This document shows, piece by piece, positions 42,405 to 50,123 of a stretch of 64,000 nucleotides of DNA. Under the pieces are notes generated by a model. The model saw only the letters and a program-made list of their open reading frames with translations, was not told the origin of the DNA and made no database searches. The stretch spans positions 1-64,000 of the forward strand of contig DASYRM010000159.1 in NCBI GenBank assembly GCA_036004405.1. Reading direction: 5' to 3'. Within the stretch, counting starts at the first letter, position 1; each line of letters opens with the position of its first letter. The DNA comes from DASYRM01 sp036004405. Its GTDB lineage: Bacteria; Acidobacteriota; Vicinamibacteria; Vicinamibacterales; UBA2999. The position numbers and the translations under genes were made by a program.

Positions 42405-43283
42405 TCAGAGCGCGGCCAGATGACCGGCTGCGATTTCTCGCAGTGGTGCCGCGGCATCGAATGATGCCGGGTCGAGCTCGATGCGCGTGCGCGGAGCGTC
42501 GGGATCGAGCAGGGGAATCGCGCTGAGCAGCGCCTTCGTGTAGGGGTGGGTGGGATTCGCGAATAGCGCGCGGGTGTCACCCATCTCCACGATGCGTCCC
42601 CGATACATCACCGCCACCCGGCTGCAGATGTGCTCCACCAGCCGCAGGTCGTGGGCGATGAACAGATACGTGAGCTTCAACCGCGCCTGCAGGTCGAGCA
42701 GCAGCTTCACCACCTGCGCCTGAATCGACACGTCGAGCGCCGACACCGCCTCGTCGGCAATGACGAACGCGGGATTGAGTGCGAGCGCCCGGGCGATGCC
42801 GATCCGCTGCCGCTGTCCGCCGCTGAACTCGTGGGGGTAGCGTTCGAGGTGCGCCGGCTCGAGGCCGACCAGCTCGAACAGCTCCTTCACGCGCGCCCGG
42901 CGCTCGTCGCCAGACCCGAGCTTGTGGATGACCAGCGGCTCCTCGACGATATCGCGCACGCGCATCCGCGGATTGAGCGACGAGTAGGGATCCTGGAAGA
43001 CGATCTGCATGTCGCGGCGGGCGCGGCGCATGCGCTCCCGCGAGAACCCGAGCACGTTCTCGCCCTTGAAGCGCACCTCGCCGGCCGTCGGCTCCATCAG
43101 CCGCAGGATGCAGCGCCCGGTCGTGCTCTTGCCGCTGCCCGACTCGCCGACGAGCCCGAACATCTCGCCCTCGTCGATCGAGAACGTCACGTCCTGAACC
43201 GCTCTCACGACGGAGGTCTTGCCGAAGAGCCCCGGCGTGCGGACGAAGTGCTTGGTCAGCCCCGCCACTTCGAGCAACGGCAT
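42405..43283 (-). CDS. oppF: Oligopeptide/dipeptide ABC ATPase, OppF type
   Basis: The product has 292 residues. Walker A GESGSGKSTTGRCIL, Q-loop DMQIVFQDPYSSLNPRMRV, signature FSGGQRQRIGIARALALNP, Walker B FVIADEAVSALDVS and the C-terminal OppD/F extension (NPTHPYTKALLSAIP). It forms the second nucleotide-binding subunit of a peptide transporter. It overlaps oppD by one base (TGATG). Opp permease and binding-protein genes are absent from the window, so the membrane part must be encoded elsewhere. It is convergent with the TonB receptor with only about 11 nt between stops. Confidence 0.92.
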   Translation of the reverse strand: MPLLEVAGLTKHFVRTPGLFGKTSVVRAVQDVTFSIDEGEMFGLVGESGSGKSTTGRCILRLMEPTAGEVRFKGENVLGFSRERMRRARRDMQIVFQDPYSSLNPRMRVRDIVEEPLVIHKLGSGDERRARVKELFELVGLEPAHLERYPHEFSGGQRQRIGIARALALNPAFVIADEAVSALDVSIQAQVVKLLLDLQARLKLTYLFIAHDLRLVEHICSRVAVMYRGRIVEMGDTRALFANPTHPYTKALLSAIPLLDPDAPRTRIELDPASFDAAAPLREIAAGHLAAL

Positions 43284-44080
43284 CAGCGGACGCCTCCGCC
43301 CGGTTTCGCCATCCCGGGCACGGCCGCGAGCAGCGCCTGCGTGTACTCGTGGGCCGGCGCTCGAAGGATCTGACGGACCGGGCCTTCCTCCACCAGACGG
43401 CCGCGATACATCACCGCCACGCGGTCCGCCATCTCGGCGATCACGCCGAAGTCGTGCGTGATGAGGAGCAGCGCCAGGTTGAAGCGGGTCTTGAGCTCGC
43501 GCAGCAGGTCCAGCACCTGCGCCTGGATGGTGACGTCCAGCGCCGTGGTCGGCTCGTCGGCGATGACGAGCGGCGGATGGCAGGCCAGGGCGATGGCAAT
43601 CATCGCCCGCTGCCGCATACCGCCGGAGAGCTGGTGAGGATAGTCGCGCGCCCGGCGTGCCGCATCCGGAATCTTCACCGCGTCGATCAGCTCGATCGCG
43701 CGGGCCTGTGCCTCGGCTCGTGAGCGGCCGTGCACCGTCAAGGCTTCGGCAATCTGATCGCCAACCCGCATCACCGGGTTGAGCGCCGTCATCGGCTCCT
43801 GGAAGATGAGCGAGATGCGCGCCCCCCGCACCTCGCGCATCTGCGCTTCGCTCAGCGTGAGCAGGTCGCGGCCTTCGAAGCGGACGGTGCCGCTGGTGAC
43901 GCGGCCGGGCGGCTGCACCAGCCGCAGGATCGAGAACGCGGTCACGGACTTGCCGCTACCCGATTCGCCCACCACGCCCAGCGTTTCGCCCGCGGCAATG
44001 TGAAAGCTCACGTCGTCCACGGCCGGCATCGGTCCGCCGAACGAGACGCTCAGGTGCTGAACATCGAGGAGCGGCGCCAT
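43283..44080 (-). CDS. oppD: Oligopeptide/dipeptide ABC ATPase, OppD type
   Basis: The product has 265 residues from ATG 44080. Walker A GESGSGKSVTAFSILRLV, Q-loop ISLIFQEPMTALNPVMRVGDQIAEAL, signature LSGGMRQRAMIAIALACHPPLVIADEPTTALDVTIQAQVLDLL. It lacks the cysteine-containing C-terminal iron-sulfur extension of full-length OppD, which usually makes the protein about 320 residues. It pairs with OppF. Repeat E2 lies directly upstream, and its hairpin B (GCGGGGGC) runs up to the start region, where GGGGGCGG may act as ribosome-binding sequence. Confidence 0.9.
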   Translation of the reverse strand: MAPLLDVQHLSVSFGGPMPAVDDVSFHIAAGETLGVVGESGSGKSVTAFSILRLVQPPGRVTSGTVRFEGRDLLTLSEAQMREVRGARISLIFQEPMTALNPVMRVGDQIAEALTVHGRSRAEAQARAIELIDAVKIPDAARRARDYPHQLSGGMRQRAMIAIALACHPPLVIADEPTTALDVTIQAQVLDLLRELKTRFNLALLLITHDFGVIAEMADRVAVMYRGRLVEEGPVRQILRAPAHEYTQALLAAVPGMAKPGGGVR

Positions 44081-44090
44081 CACGCAGCCG

Positions 44091-44169
44091 CCCCCGCGAA
44101 GCGGGGGCCAGAAGATACTGTCGTTAGCGAGGCGGAGCTGAACATATCCAGTGGCGTAGCCTCGCTAAC
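44091..44169 (-). repeat. Composite intergenic element E2 (reverse orientation)
   Basis: Read on the minus strand: hairpin A (GTTAGCGAGGC and GCCTCGCTAAC, 11 perfect pairs, plus strand 44123-44133 and 44159-44169) with GGATAT in the loop. The linker CAGTATCTTCTGG (44108-44120) leads to hairpin B (CCCCCGC-GAA-GCGGGGG, 44091-44107). It lies between the mutase stop and the oppD start, and the mutase stop is inside hairpin A. Confidence 0.85.
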
Positions 44170-45724
44170 TATCGTGATGTTCGCCGAACACGGCGCGCAG
44201 CGTATCAGCAATCTCGCCAAGCGTCGCGTGCGCTTCCACCGCGGCGATGACCGGCGGCACGAGGTTGTCGCCGCCGCGGGCGGCCTGCTCGACGGCGGCA
44301 AGCGCGGCGCTGCAGACCTGCCGGCTGCGGCCGGCGCGGATGGCGCGCACGCGCTCGATCTGCTGGCGCTCGATCTCGGGGTCGATAGCAAACACCGCCG
44401 GCGCGCTCGGCGACTCGTCCACGAAGCGGTTGACGCCGACGACCACCTGCGTGCCCTCGTCCACCGCCCGCTGCGCGCGATAGGCCGACTCGTGGATCCG
44501 CCGCTGGACGAATCCCGATTCCAGCGCCGCGAGCGTGCCGCCCATGCCCCGGATCTGCTCGAGGAGCGATTCGGCTTCCGCTTCGATACGCGAGGTGAGC
44601 TCCTCGACGGCGTAGGCGCCGCCGAACGGGTCGACGGTCTGCGAGATCCCGCTCTCGTGGAGCAGGATCTGCTGGGTGCGAAGCGCCACCGTCGCGCTCT
44701 GCTCGGTGGGCAGTCCGAGCGCCTCGTCGCTGCTGTTGCAGTGCAGCGACTGCGTGCCGCCCAGCACGGCCGAGAGCGCCTGCAGGGCCACGCGCACGAC
44801 GTTGTTGGCCGGCTGCTGCGCCGTGAGCGTGCTGCCAGCCGTCTGCGTGTGGAACCTCAATTGCTGGGCACGGGGGTTGGTGGCGCCGTACCGGTCGCGC
44901 ATCAGCCGGGCCCACAGGCGCCGGGCTGCCCGGAATTTGGCGATCTCCTCCAGAAAGTTGCTGTGCGCGTTGAAGAAGAACGAGAGGCGCTGGCCGAACG
45001 CGTTCACGTCGAGGCCGGCGGCCAGGCACGCCTCCACGTAGGCGCAGGCGTTGGCCAGGGTGAAGGCCACTTCTTCTACGGCCGTCGAGCCCGCCTCCCG
45101 GATGTGGTAGCCGCTGATCGAGATCGAGTTCCACTGCGGCACCTCGCGCTCGCAGAACGCGATGATGTCGGTGACCACCCGCAGCGACGGCTGCGGCGGA
45201 AAGATGTAGGTGCCGCGAGCCGCGTACTCCTTGAGGATGTCGTTCTGAACCGTACCCGTAAGAACCCTAGGGTCGGCGCCCTGCCGCTTCGCCACCGCGA
45301 TGTAGAGGGCGAGCAGGATGATGGCGGTGGAATTGATCGTCATCGACGTCGAGATCGACTCGAGCGGGATGCCGTCGAAGAGCACCAGCATGTCCTCGAT
45401 GGTGTCGATCGCGACGCCCACGCGCCCAACCTCGCCGGCGGCCAGCGCATGATCGGAGTCGTAGCCGATCTGCGTCGGCAGGTCGAAGGCGACGCTCAGC
45501 CCCTTGACGCCTTGCGACAGCAGGTAGCGATAGCGCGCGTTGGATTCGGCGGCAGTGCCAAAACCTGCATACTGTCGCATCGTCCAGGGGCGGCCTCGGT
45601 ACATCGTCGGCTGCACGCCGCGGGTAAAAGGGAACCTCCCCGGGAGACCAATGTCTCCATCGGGGTCGATGTGGGAGACATCCTCGGAAACGCGGTAGTG
45701 ACGCGGTTCTGCGGTGGTCGCCAT
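44165..45724 (-). CDS. Methylmalonyl-CoA mutase large-subunit-type protein, no B12 domain
   Basis: The product has 519 residues, the usual size of a chain without a B12-binding domain. It starts FPFTRGVQPTMYRGRPWTMRQYAGFGTAAESNARYRYLL, and has DTIEDMLVLFDGIPLESISTSMTINSTAIILLALYIAVAK, QNDILKEYAARGTYIFPP and SISISGYHIREAGSTAVEEVAFTLANACAYVEACL (with the catalytic His). The mutase needs a separate cobalamin-binding subunit, which is not encoded nearby. It converts methylmalonyl-CoA and succinyl-CoA or a related pair (isobutyryl, ethylmalonyl). It sits upstream of oppD on the same strand. Confidence 0.93.
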   Translation of the reverse strand: MATTAEPRHYRVSEDVSHIDPDGDIGLPGRFPFTRGVQPTMYRGRPWTMRQYAGFGTAAESNARYRYLLSQGVKGLSVAFDLPTQIGYDSDHALAAGEVGRVGVAIDTIEDMLVLFDGIPLESISTSMTINSTAIILLALYIAVAKRQGADPRVLTGTVQNDILKEYAARGTYIFPPQPSLRVVTDIIAFCEREVPQWNSISISGYHIREAGSTAVEEVAFTLANACAYVEACLAAGLDVNAFGQRLSFFFNAHSNFLEEIAKFRAARRLWARLMRDRYGATNPRAQQLRFHTQTAGSTLTAQQPANNVVRVALQALSAVLGGTQSLHCNSSDEALGLPTEQSATVALRTQQILLHESGISQTVDPFGGAYAVEELTSRIEAEAESLLEQIRGMGGTLAALESGFVQRRIHESAYRAQRAVDEGTQVVVGVNRFVDESPSAPAVFAIDPEIERQQIERVRAIRAGRSRQVCSAALAAVEQAARGGDNLVPPVIAAVEAHATLGEIADTLRAVFGEHHDS

Positions 45725-45820
45725 GGCCGCTCGCGATTGTACGTCGAGGCCATTTCACGGTCGCTCGACGAGTGCTAAGATTGCCGGCGGCGCGGAGACG
45801 ACGCCAGCTGGAGGCACGCT

Positions 45821-46153
45821 GTGGGCAACGGAGAAGACAAGGGCAACATGGACGACGTTGTGAACCAGCTTGCCAAGGAACTGGCCGATGCCATCGGCGC
45901 CGCCGTCGCCGACAACGCCAAAATCGAGGCATGCCGCGCCAAGGCGCGTGAAGCCGGCTTCGATCTGCGCGTCTCGATCGAAGCGGTGGTCGGGTTCGTC
46001 AACCGCACCAACGGCGCCGCGGTGACGCGCGTCACCACGCCGGCGCGCCTCCTGCCCGGCAAGCGCGAGTACGAGCTCACGAGCAACGATCGCCGTTTCC
46101 TGCGCTCCCTGCGCATCAGCTGCGACGAGTCGAAAAAAGAAGCCGTCGAGTAG
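45821..46153 (+). CDS. Small hypothetical protein with helical N-terminus
   Basis: The product has 110 residues from GTG 45821 (GGAGG 5-6 nt upstream; ATG 45848 is weaker). The N-terminal half is a charged amphipathic helix pair (MDDVVNQLAKELADAIGAAVADNAKIEACRAKAREAGFDLRVSIEAVVGFVN) and the tail is basic and polar (SNDRRFLRSLRISCDESKKE). It is cytosolic, has one Cys in each half, and no family is recognised. TAAGAT near 45776 may be its -10 box. Confidence 0.55.
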   Translation: MGNGEDKGNMDDVVNQLAKELADAIGAAVADNAKIEACRAKAREAGFDLRVSIEAVVGFVNRTNGAAVTRVTTPARLLPGKREYELTSNDRRFLRSLRISCDESKKEAVE

Positions 46154-46166
46154 GGCGCGTACGTAG

Positions 46167-46186
46167 GGGCCGCCTTCAGGCGGCCC
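46167..46186. repeat. Palindromic repeat P15
   Basis: The arms GGGCCGCCT and AGGCGGCCC around TC are preceded by GTACGTAG. It lies between the convergent ends of the small hypothetical gene and gpmA, and the gpmA stop begins 2 nt later. Confidence 0.9.
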
Positions 46187-46187
46187 G

Positions 46188-46931
46188 TCAGGCTTTCCCC
46201 TGGTTCGCGACGGCCTGAGCCTTCTTCAGCGCCGCTTCCTGGTCTCCGAGATAAAACTTCCTCATCGGCGTGAGCTGCGCGTCCAGCTCGTAGACCAGCG
46301 GAATCCCGGTGGGAATATTCAGCTCGACGATGTCCTGCTCGGACACGTTGTCGAGAACCTTCACGAGCGCGCGCAGGCTGTTGCCGTGCGCAGCGATGAG
46401 CACCCGCTTGCCGGCTCGCACCTGCGGCGCGATTGTCTCGTGCCAGTAAGGTAGAAACCGCGCCACCGTGTCCTTCAGCGACTCGGTGAGCGGGAGCTCC
46501 GACGGCGCCAGTCCGGCATAGCGCGGGTCGCGCGAAGCATTTCGCTCGTCGCCAGGCTCCAGTGCGGGCGGTGGAATGTCATAGCTGCGCCGCCAGATCT
46601 TCACCTGCGCCTCGCCGTGGCGTGTGGCGGTTTCCGCTTTGTTGAGCCCCTGGAGCGCGCCGTAGTGACGCTCGTTGAGCCGCCACGACTTGTGCGTGTC
46701 GAGCCACAGCAGGTTCATCTCATCCAGCGCGATCCACAACGTCCGGATGGCCCGCGTCAGCCGAGACGTGTAGGCAACGTCGAAGGTGAAGCCTTCGGCG
46801 GTCATGAGGCGTCCGGCCTCGCGCGCTTCCTCGCGCCCCTTGTCGCTCAGGTCGACGTCGGTCCATCCCGTGAACCGGTTCTCCTTGTTCCAGGTGCTCT
46901 CGCCGTGTCGCAGTAGTACGAGTCGAGTCAT
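46188..46931 (-). CDS. gpmA: 2,3-bisphosphoglycerate-dependent phosphoglycerate mutase
   Basis: The product has 247 residues, the normal GpmA size, from ATG 46931 with GGGAGG upstream. RHGESTWNKENRFTGWTDVDLSDKGREEAREAGRLM carries the catalytic His; NERHYGALQGLNKAETA and LIAAHGNSLRALVKVLDNVS (second His) follow. It interconverts 3- and 2-phosphoglycerate and so links with the enolase gene at 48777, two genes away. The start lies 14 nt from hairpin A of element E3. Confidence 0.95.
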   Translation of the reverse strand: MTRLVLLRHGESTWNKENRFTGWTDVDLSDKGREEAREAGRLMTAEGFTFDVAYTSRLTRAIRTLWIALDEMNLLWLDTHKSWRLNERHYGALQGLNKAETATRHGEAQVKIWRRSYDIPPPALEPGDERNASRDPRYAGLAPSELPLTESLKDTVARFLPYWHETIAPQVRAGKRVLIAAHGNSLRALVKVLDNVSEQDIVELNIPTGIPLVYELDAQLTPMRKFYLGDQEAALKKAQAVANQGKA

Positions 46932-46945
46932 GACCTCCCCATTAT

Positions 46946-47002
46946 CCAGCGAGGCTCCGCCTCGCTGGCTGCAGTATCTAATTGCCCGCCCTTCGGGCGG
47001 GC
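46946..47002 (+). repeat. Composite intergenic element E3
   Basis: Hairpin A CCAGCGAGGC-TCC-GCCTCGCTGG (46946-46968), linker CAGTATCTAATTG (46972-46984), hairpin B GCCCGCCC-TTC-GGGCGGGC (46984-47002). This is the smallest complete copy, with no GGATAT loop. The stop codon of the membrane-protein gene lies in the linker, and the last codons of that gene are supplied by hairpin B. Confidence 0.88.
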
Positions 47003-48624
47003 GCAGGACTCCTGTCGCAACGCGCCGACGCGAGCCGCAACGAGCGTAGCGGCACCTCCCGCGCGGCCACGATACGAAAACAGGTGCCATCGAGCGCCGC
47101 GTCGAGCGCGAAGGCGGATTCCGCGCCGTCGGCCGACCACGCCAGCGTGACCGCGTCGATGTGTTCGGCGCCAAGCGTGGCGAGCGCGCGCGAGGCGGCC
47201 GCGCGGTCGGCGACATAGAGAAAGGTGCGCGTCCCGTGCAGCGCCGCGGTCACCTGGTCCAGCCACCACAGGTTCGTCAGGACGACGTCCCCTGGTCGTG
47301 TGAACGATTGCGTCGCGGCGACGAGACTCTCGTAGTTGCGCTTGCTGCCGCGCAGTTCGAGGTAGGCGCTCCGGCTCGTCGCGGCGCCCGCCAGAAGAAT
47401 CACCGCCACCAGGGCCAGTCGCGACACCCGCCACGCGCCGGGGGCGGCGGCATCGGAGACGCCTCGCGCGGCGAGAAGCAGCAGCGGTGGTGTGGCGACC
47501 AGCAGAAAGCGTGTGCCCCACTGCGCGCCGCCGTCGTTGGTCGCCGTGAGCACCACTCCGGCTGCCGCGACGAGTGCGGCGATGCCCAGCCGTCTCGCCG
47601 CGGGGGTCGACGCGGACACCGGCACCAGCGCCAGGAGTGCCAGCGGGAATCCCTGCCAGAACGACGGCAACGGCAGCCCGCGACGCGCCGCGAGCATCGC
47701 AACGACGGCGGTGCCAGCCAGGGCTGCCGTCTGGCGTGTGCGCAGGTCCACCTTGAACAGGGCCGCGAGCCATGCGGCGGCGACACACGCGAAGCCCGTG
47801 GCCTCGGCGAACGACGCCGGCCACAGCCAATCCTGCACGCGCTGCCACCGCGCCGCGAGGAAGCCGGTGCCGATCGGTGCCAGAACGGCGGACGCGTGTG
47901 CGCCAAGCGGGTTGCCGAAGTGCACGTAGTTCAGAGCGGCCGCCGGCACCAGCAGTGCGGCGGCACCGCCGCCGAACGGCAGCCAGTGGCGCGGCCCGAG
48001 CGCCAGCGCGAGCCCCGCGGCGCACCACGCACCTTCGGGCCGCAGCAGCACGCCGGCGCCGACCAGCGCGCCGCCGACGGCCGTCCGCGCGTGTGAGCCG
48101 GCGCCGGCAAGGGCGGGCGCGATCATCGCGATGCCGGCGGTGAGAAGCGCCACGGCGGGCACGTGCTCCCAGAATTCGAGCGCATAGAAGAACAGCGGGT
48201 TGGCCGCCACGACGATCCAGGCAAGGACCGCCCACGACGTCTCCGGCAGCAGATGCCGGCGGGCGGACGCGAGCAGCGGCACGAGAGCGACGAACGCCAG
48301 GGCGGGCCACACGTAGGCGCCGCGCACGCCGAAAGCTGCGACGAGCGGCGCAGTGAGCGGAGCGAAGAGCGGCGACTGCAGGACATGCGCGTGGCCGTCG
48401 TGCGGCACGACCATCGGGTCAGTGAATCGGGTTGCTCGAGCGCCGATGCGTGGCAGGTCCGTTTCGAACGGGCGGGCTGGATGCGCGATCGCCTCGAGCG
48501 TGGCGATCAGCTTGACGCCCGAGTCGCCGCTGAAGAACGCATCCGGTGGCAGGGCGCTCGCCAGCCACGCCAGCACCAGCGCGCAGAGCGCGGCAATGCC
48601 CGCCGTCCCGGCGCTCCTCAACAC
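46978..48624 (-). CDS. Polytopic membrane protein, possibly a glycosyltransferase-like or flippase-like protein
   Basis: The product has 548 residues from GTG 48624 (GGAG 8 nt upstream, inside element E4). About 10-12 membrane helices are seen (TAGIAALCALVLAWLASALPP, LAFVALVPLLASARR, SWAVLAWIVVAANPLFFYALEFW, ...), with a luminal loop DPMVVPHDGHAHVLQSPLFAPLT. The C-terminal soluble domain (SLVAATQSFTRPGDVVLTNLWWLDQVTAAL) is typical of ArnT/PMT-like membrane glycosyltransferases, so it probably moves or uses a lipid-linked sugar. The reading frame upstream of GTG 48624 has no good start. Its C-terminal PARRAGN comes from repeat hairpin B. Confidence 0.65.
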   Translation of the reverse strand: MLRSAGTAGIAALCALVLAWLASALPPDAFFSGDSGVKLIATLEAIAHPARPFETDLPRIGARATRFTDPMVVPHDGHAHVLQSPLFAPLTAPLVAAFGVRGAYVWPALAFVALVPLLASARRHLLPETSWAVLAWIVVAANPLFFYALEFWEHVPAVALLTAGIAMIAPALAGAGSHARTAVGGALVGAGVLLRPEGAWCAAGLALALGPRHWLPFGGGAAALLVPAAALNYVHFGNPLGAHASAVLAPIGTGFLAARWQRVQDWLWPASFAEATGFACVAAAWLAALFKVDLRTRQTAALAGTAVVAMLAARRGLPLPSFWQGFPLALLALVPVSASTPAARRLGIAALVAAAGVVLTATNDGGAQWGTRFLLVATPPLLLLAARGVSDAAAPGAWRVSRLALVAVILLAGAATSRSAYLELRGSKRNYESLVAATQSFTRPGDVVLTNLWWLDQVTAALHGTRTFLYVADRAAASRALATLGAEHIDAVTLAWSADGAESAFALDAALDGTCFRIVAAREVPLRSLRLASARCDRSPAPARRAGN

Positions 48625-48713
48625 TAGCGACGCTCCGCCGGGATCCGAAAAGGGGAATTGGTGTGGCTCCGCGTCGCTAGGGCAGTGTTCAATTGCCCCG
48701 CCTTCGGCGGGGC
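48624..48713 (+). repeat. Composite intergenic element E4
   Basis: Hairpin A CTAGCGACGC ... GCGTCGCTAG (48624-48633, 48671-48680) with GGATCC and a GAAAAGGGG stretch in the loop, linker CAGTGTTCAATTG (48683-48695), hairpin B GCCCCGCC-TTC-GGCGGGGC (48695-48713). E3 and E4 are in the same orientation on the two sides of the membrane-protein gene. Confidence 0.85.
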
Positions 48714-48720
48714 GAGACGT

Positions 48721-48772
48721 CTTGAAGGCCGTGAAGAACCTTGAATCAAGTTCAAGAAGACCGGCCTTCAAG
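48721..48772 (-). terminator. Long hairpin downstream of enolase gene
   Basis: The perfect 10-bp arms CTTGAAGGCC and GGCCTTCAAG (48721-48730, 48763-48772) enclose a second inner stem (GAAC..GTTC around TTGAATCAA). It lies 4-5 nt after the enolase stop and may end or stabilise that message; there is no U-run, so Rho-independent termination is not certain. Confidence 0.5.
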
Positions 48773-48776
48773 CCGT

Positions 48777-50093
48777 CTAGGTGTGGGCGCGCAGTTGGCG
48801 GATGGCGTCGCGGCCGGCGTATTTCCCGCCGGCGCCCAACTCCTCCTCGATGCGCAGCAGCTGGTTGTACTTGGCGACGCGATCGCTCCGGCTGGCCGAT
48901 CCCGTCTTGATCTGTCCGGCCGATGTGCCGACGGCGAGGTCCGCGATCGTGCTGTCTTCGGTCTCGCCAGATCGGTGCGAAATGATGGTGGCGAAGTTCG
49001 CGGCGCGCGCCATCGCGATGGCGTCGAGCGTCTCGGATACCGTGCCGATCTGATTGAGCTTGACGAGCAAGGCGTTGCTCACGCCCTCGGCAATGCCTCG
49101 CGAAAGGATCTCGGGATTGGTGACGAACACGTCGTCGCCCACGAGCTGCACGCGATCGCCGATGGCCGCGGTGAGCGCCTTCCAGCCGTCCCAGTCGCCC
49201 TCGGCGATGCCGTCCTCGATCGAGATGATCGGGTACTGTTTCACCCAGCTCGCATACATCTCGACCATCTGCTGCGGCGTGCGCGTCGGCTCGCCCGACT
49301 TCTTGAACACGTACTTCCCGTTGTCCCACAGCTCGCTCGAGGCGACGTCGAGCGCCAGGTAGACGTCGGCCCCGGCCTTGAGGCCCGCCTTGCCCACCGC
49401 CTCGAGCACGACGTCGAGCGCCTCGACGTTCGACTTGAGGCTGGGCGCGAAGCCGCCTTCGTCGCCGACGCCGGTGGAATGCCCCGCTTGCTTCAGGATC
49501 GCGCGCAGCGCGTGGAAGATTTCGGCGCCGGCCCGCAGGGCTTCCGCAAACGTGGGCATGCCCACCGGCATCACCATGAACTCCTGCAGGTCCACGTTGC
49601 TGTCCGCGTGCGCCCCGCCGTTGAGGATGTTCATCATCGGCACCGGCAGTAGATAGGGCGTGTCGCCCGGCGCACGGCCGGCCAGCGCGGCGAAGTGCGC
49701 ATAGAGCGGAACGCCGGCGGCCGCAGCGGATGCCCGCGCCATCGCCATCGACACGCCCAGCGTGGCGTTTGCGCCGAGCCGGCTCTTGGACGGCGTGCCG
49801 TCGAGCGTCACCAGCACGCTGTCGAGATCGCGCTGATCGAACGTCTTGCCCACCACGGCCTGCGCGATCTCACCGTTGACGTGGGCCACCGCCTTGCGGA
49901 CGCCTTTGCCCAGGTAGCGCGCTTTGTCGCCGTCGCGCAGCTCGAGCGCCTCGCGCTCGCCCGTCGAGGCGCCCGAGGGCACCGCGGCACGGCCCAGGTG
50001 CGCGCCGGCCTTGATGTCCACTTCCACCGTCGGATTGCCGCGCGAATCGAGAATCTCGCGCCCGTGAATGCCCGTAATCGTGATCGGCGCCAA
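48777..50093 (-). CDS. eno: Enolase
   Basis: The product has 438 residues from TTG 50093, with GGAG upstream. The N-terminal domain has GREILDSRGNPTVEVDI and GASTGEREALELRD. The barrel has the Mg ligands SIEDGI and GDDVFVTNPE and the signature LVKLNQIGTVSETLDAIAMA, followed by SHRSGETEDSTIADLAVG. It converts 2-phosphoglycerate to phosphoenolpyruvate. Enolase is usually highly expressed, so a TTG start is notable. The gene is 30 nt downstream of glgC on the same strand. Confidence 0.97.
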   Translation of the reverse strand: MAPITITGIHGREILDSRGNPTVEVDIKAGAHLGRAAVPSGASTGEREALELRDGDKARYLGKGVRKAVAHVNGEIAQAVVGKTFDQRDLDSVLVTLDGTPSKSRLGANATLGVSMAMARASAAAAGVPLYAHFAALAGRAPGDTPYLLPVPMMNILNGGAHADSNVDLQEFMVMPVGMPTFAEALRAGAEIFHALRAILKQAGHSTGVGDEGGFAPSLKSNVEALDVVLEAVGKAGLKAGADVYLALDVASSELWDNGKYVFKKSGEPTRTPQQMVEMYASWVKQYPIISIEDGIAEGDWDGWKALTAAIGDRVQLVGDDVFVTNPEILSRGIAEGVSNALLVKLNQIGTVSETLDAIAMARAANFATIISHRSGETEDSTIADLAVGTSAGQIKTGSASRSDRVAKYNQLLRIEEELGAGGKYAGRDAIRQLRAHT

Positions 50094-50123
50094 CTTGTGT
50101 CTCCAGCGAGAGAAGAAGTGTGT

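Noticed and set aside
44091..44169. Integron attC-like site (GTTAGC ... GCTAAC palindrome)
   Set aside because: The outer ends are in the wrong polarity for attC (YAAC on the left, GTTR on the right are needed) and no integrase or cassette array is present.
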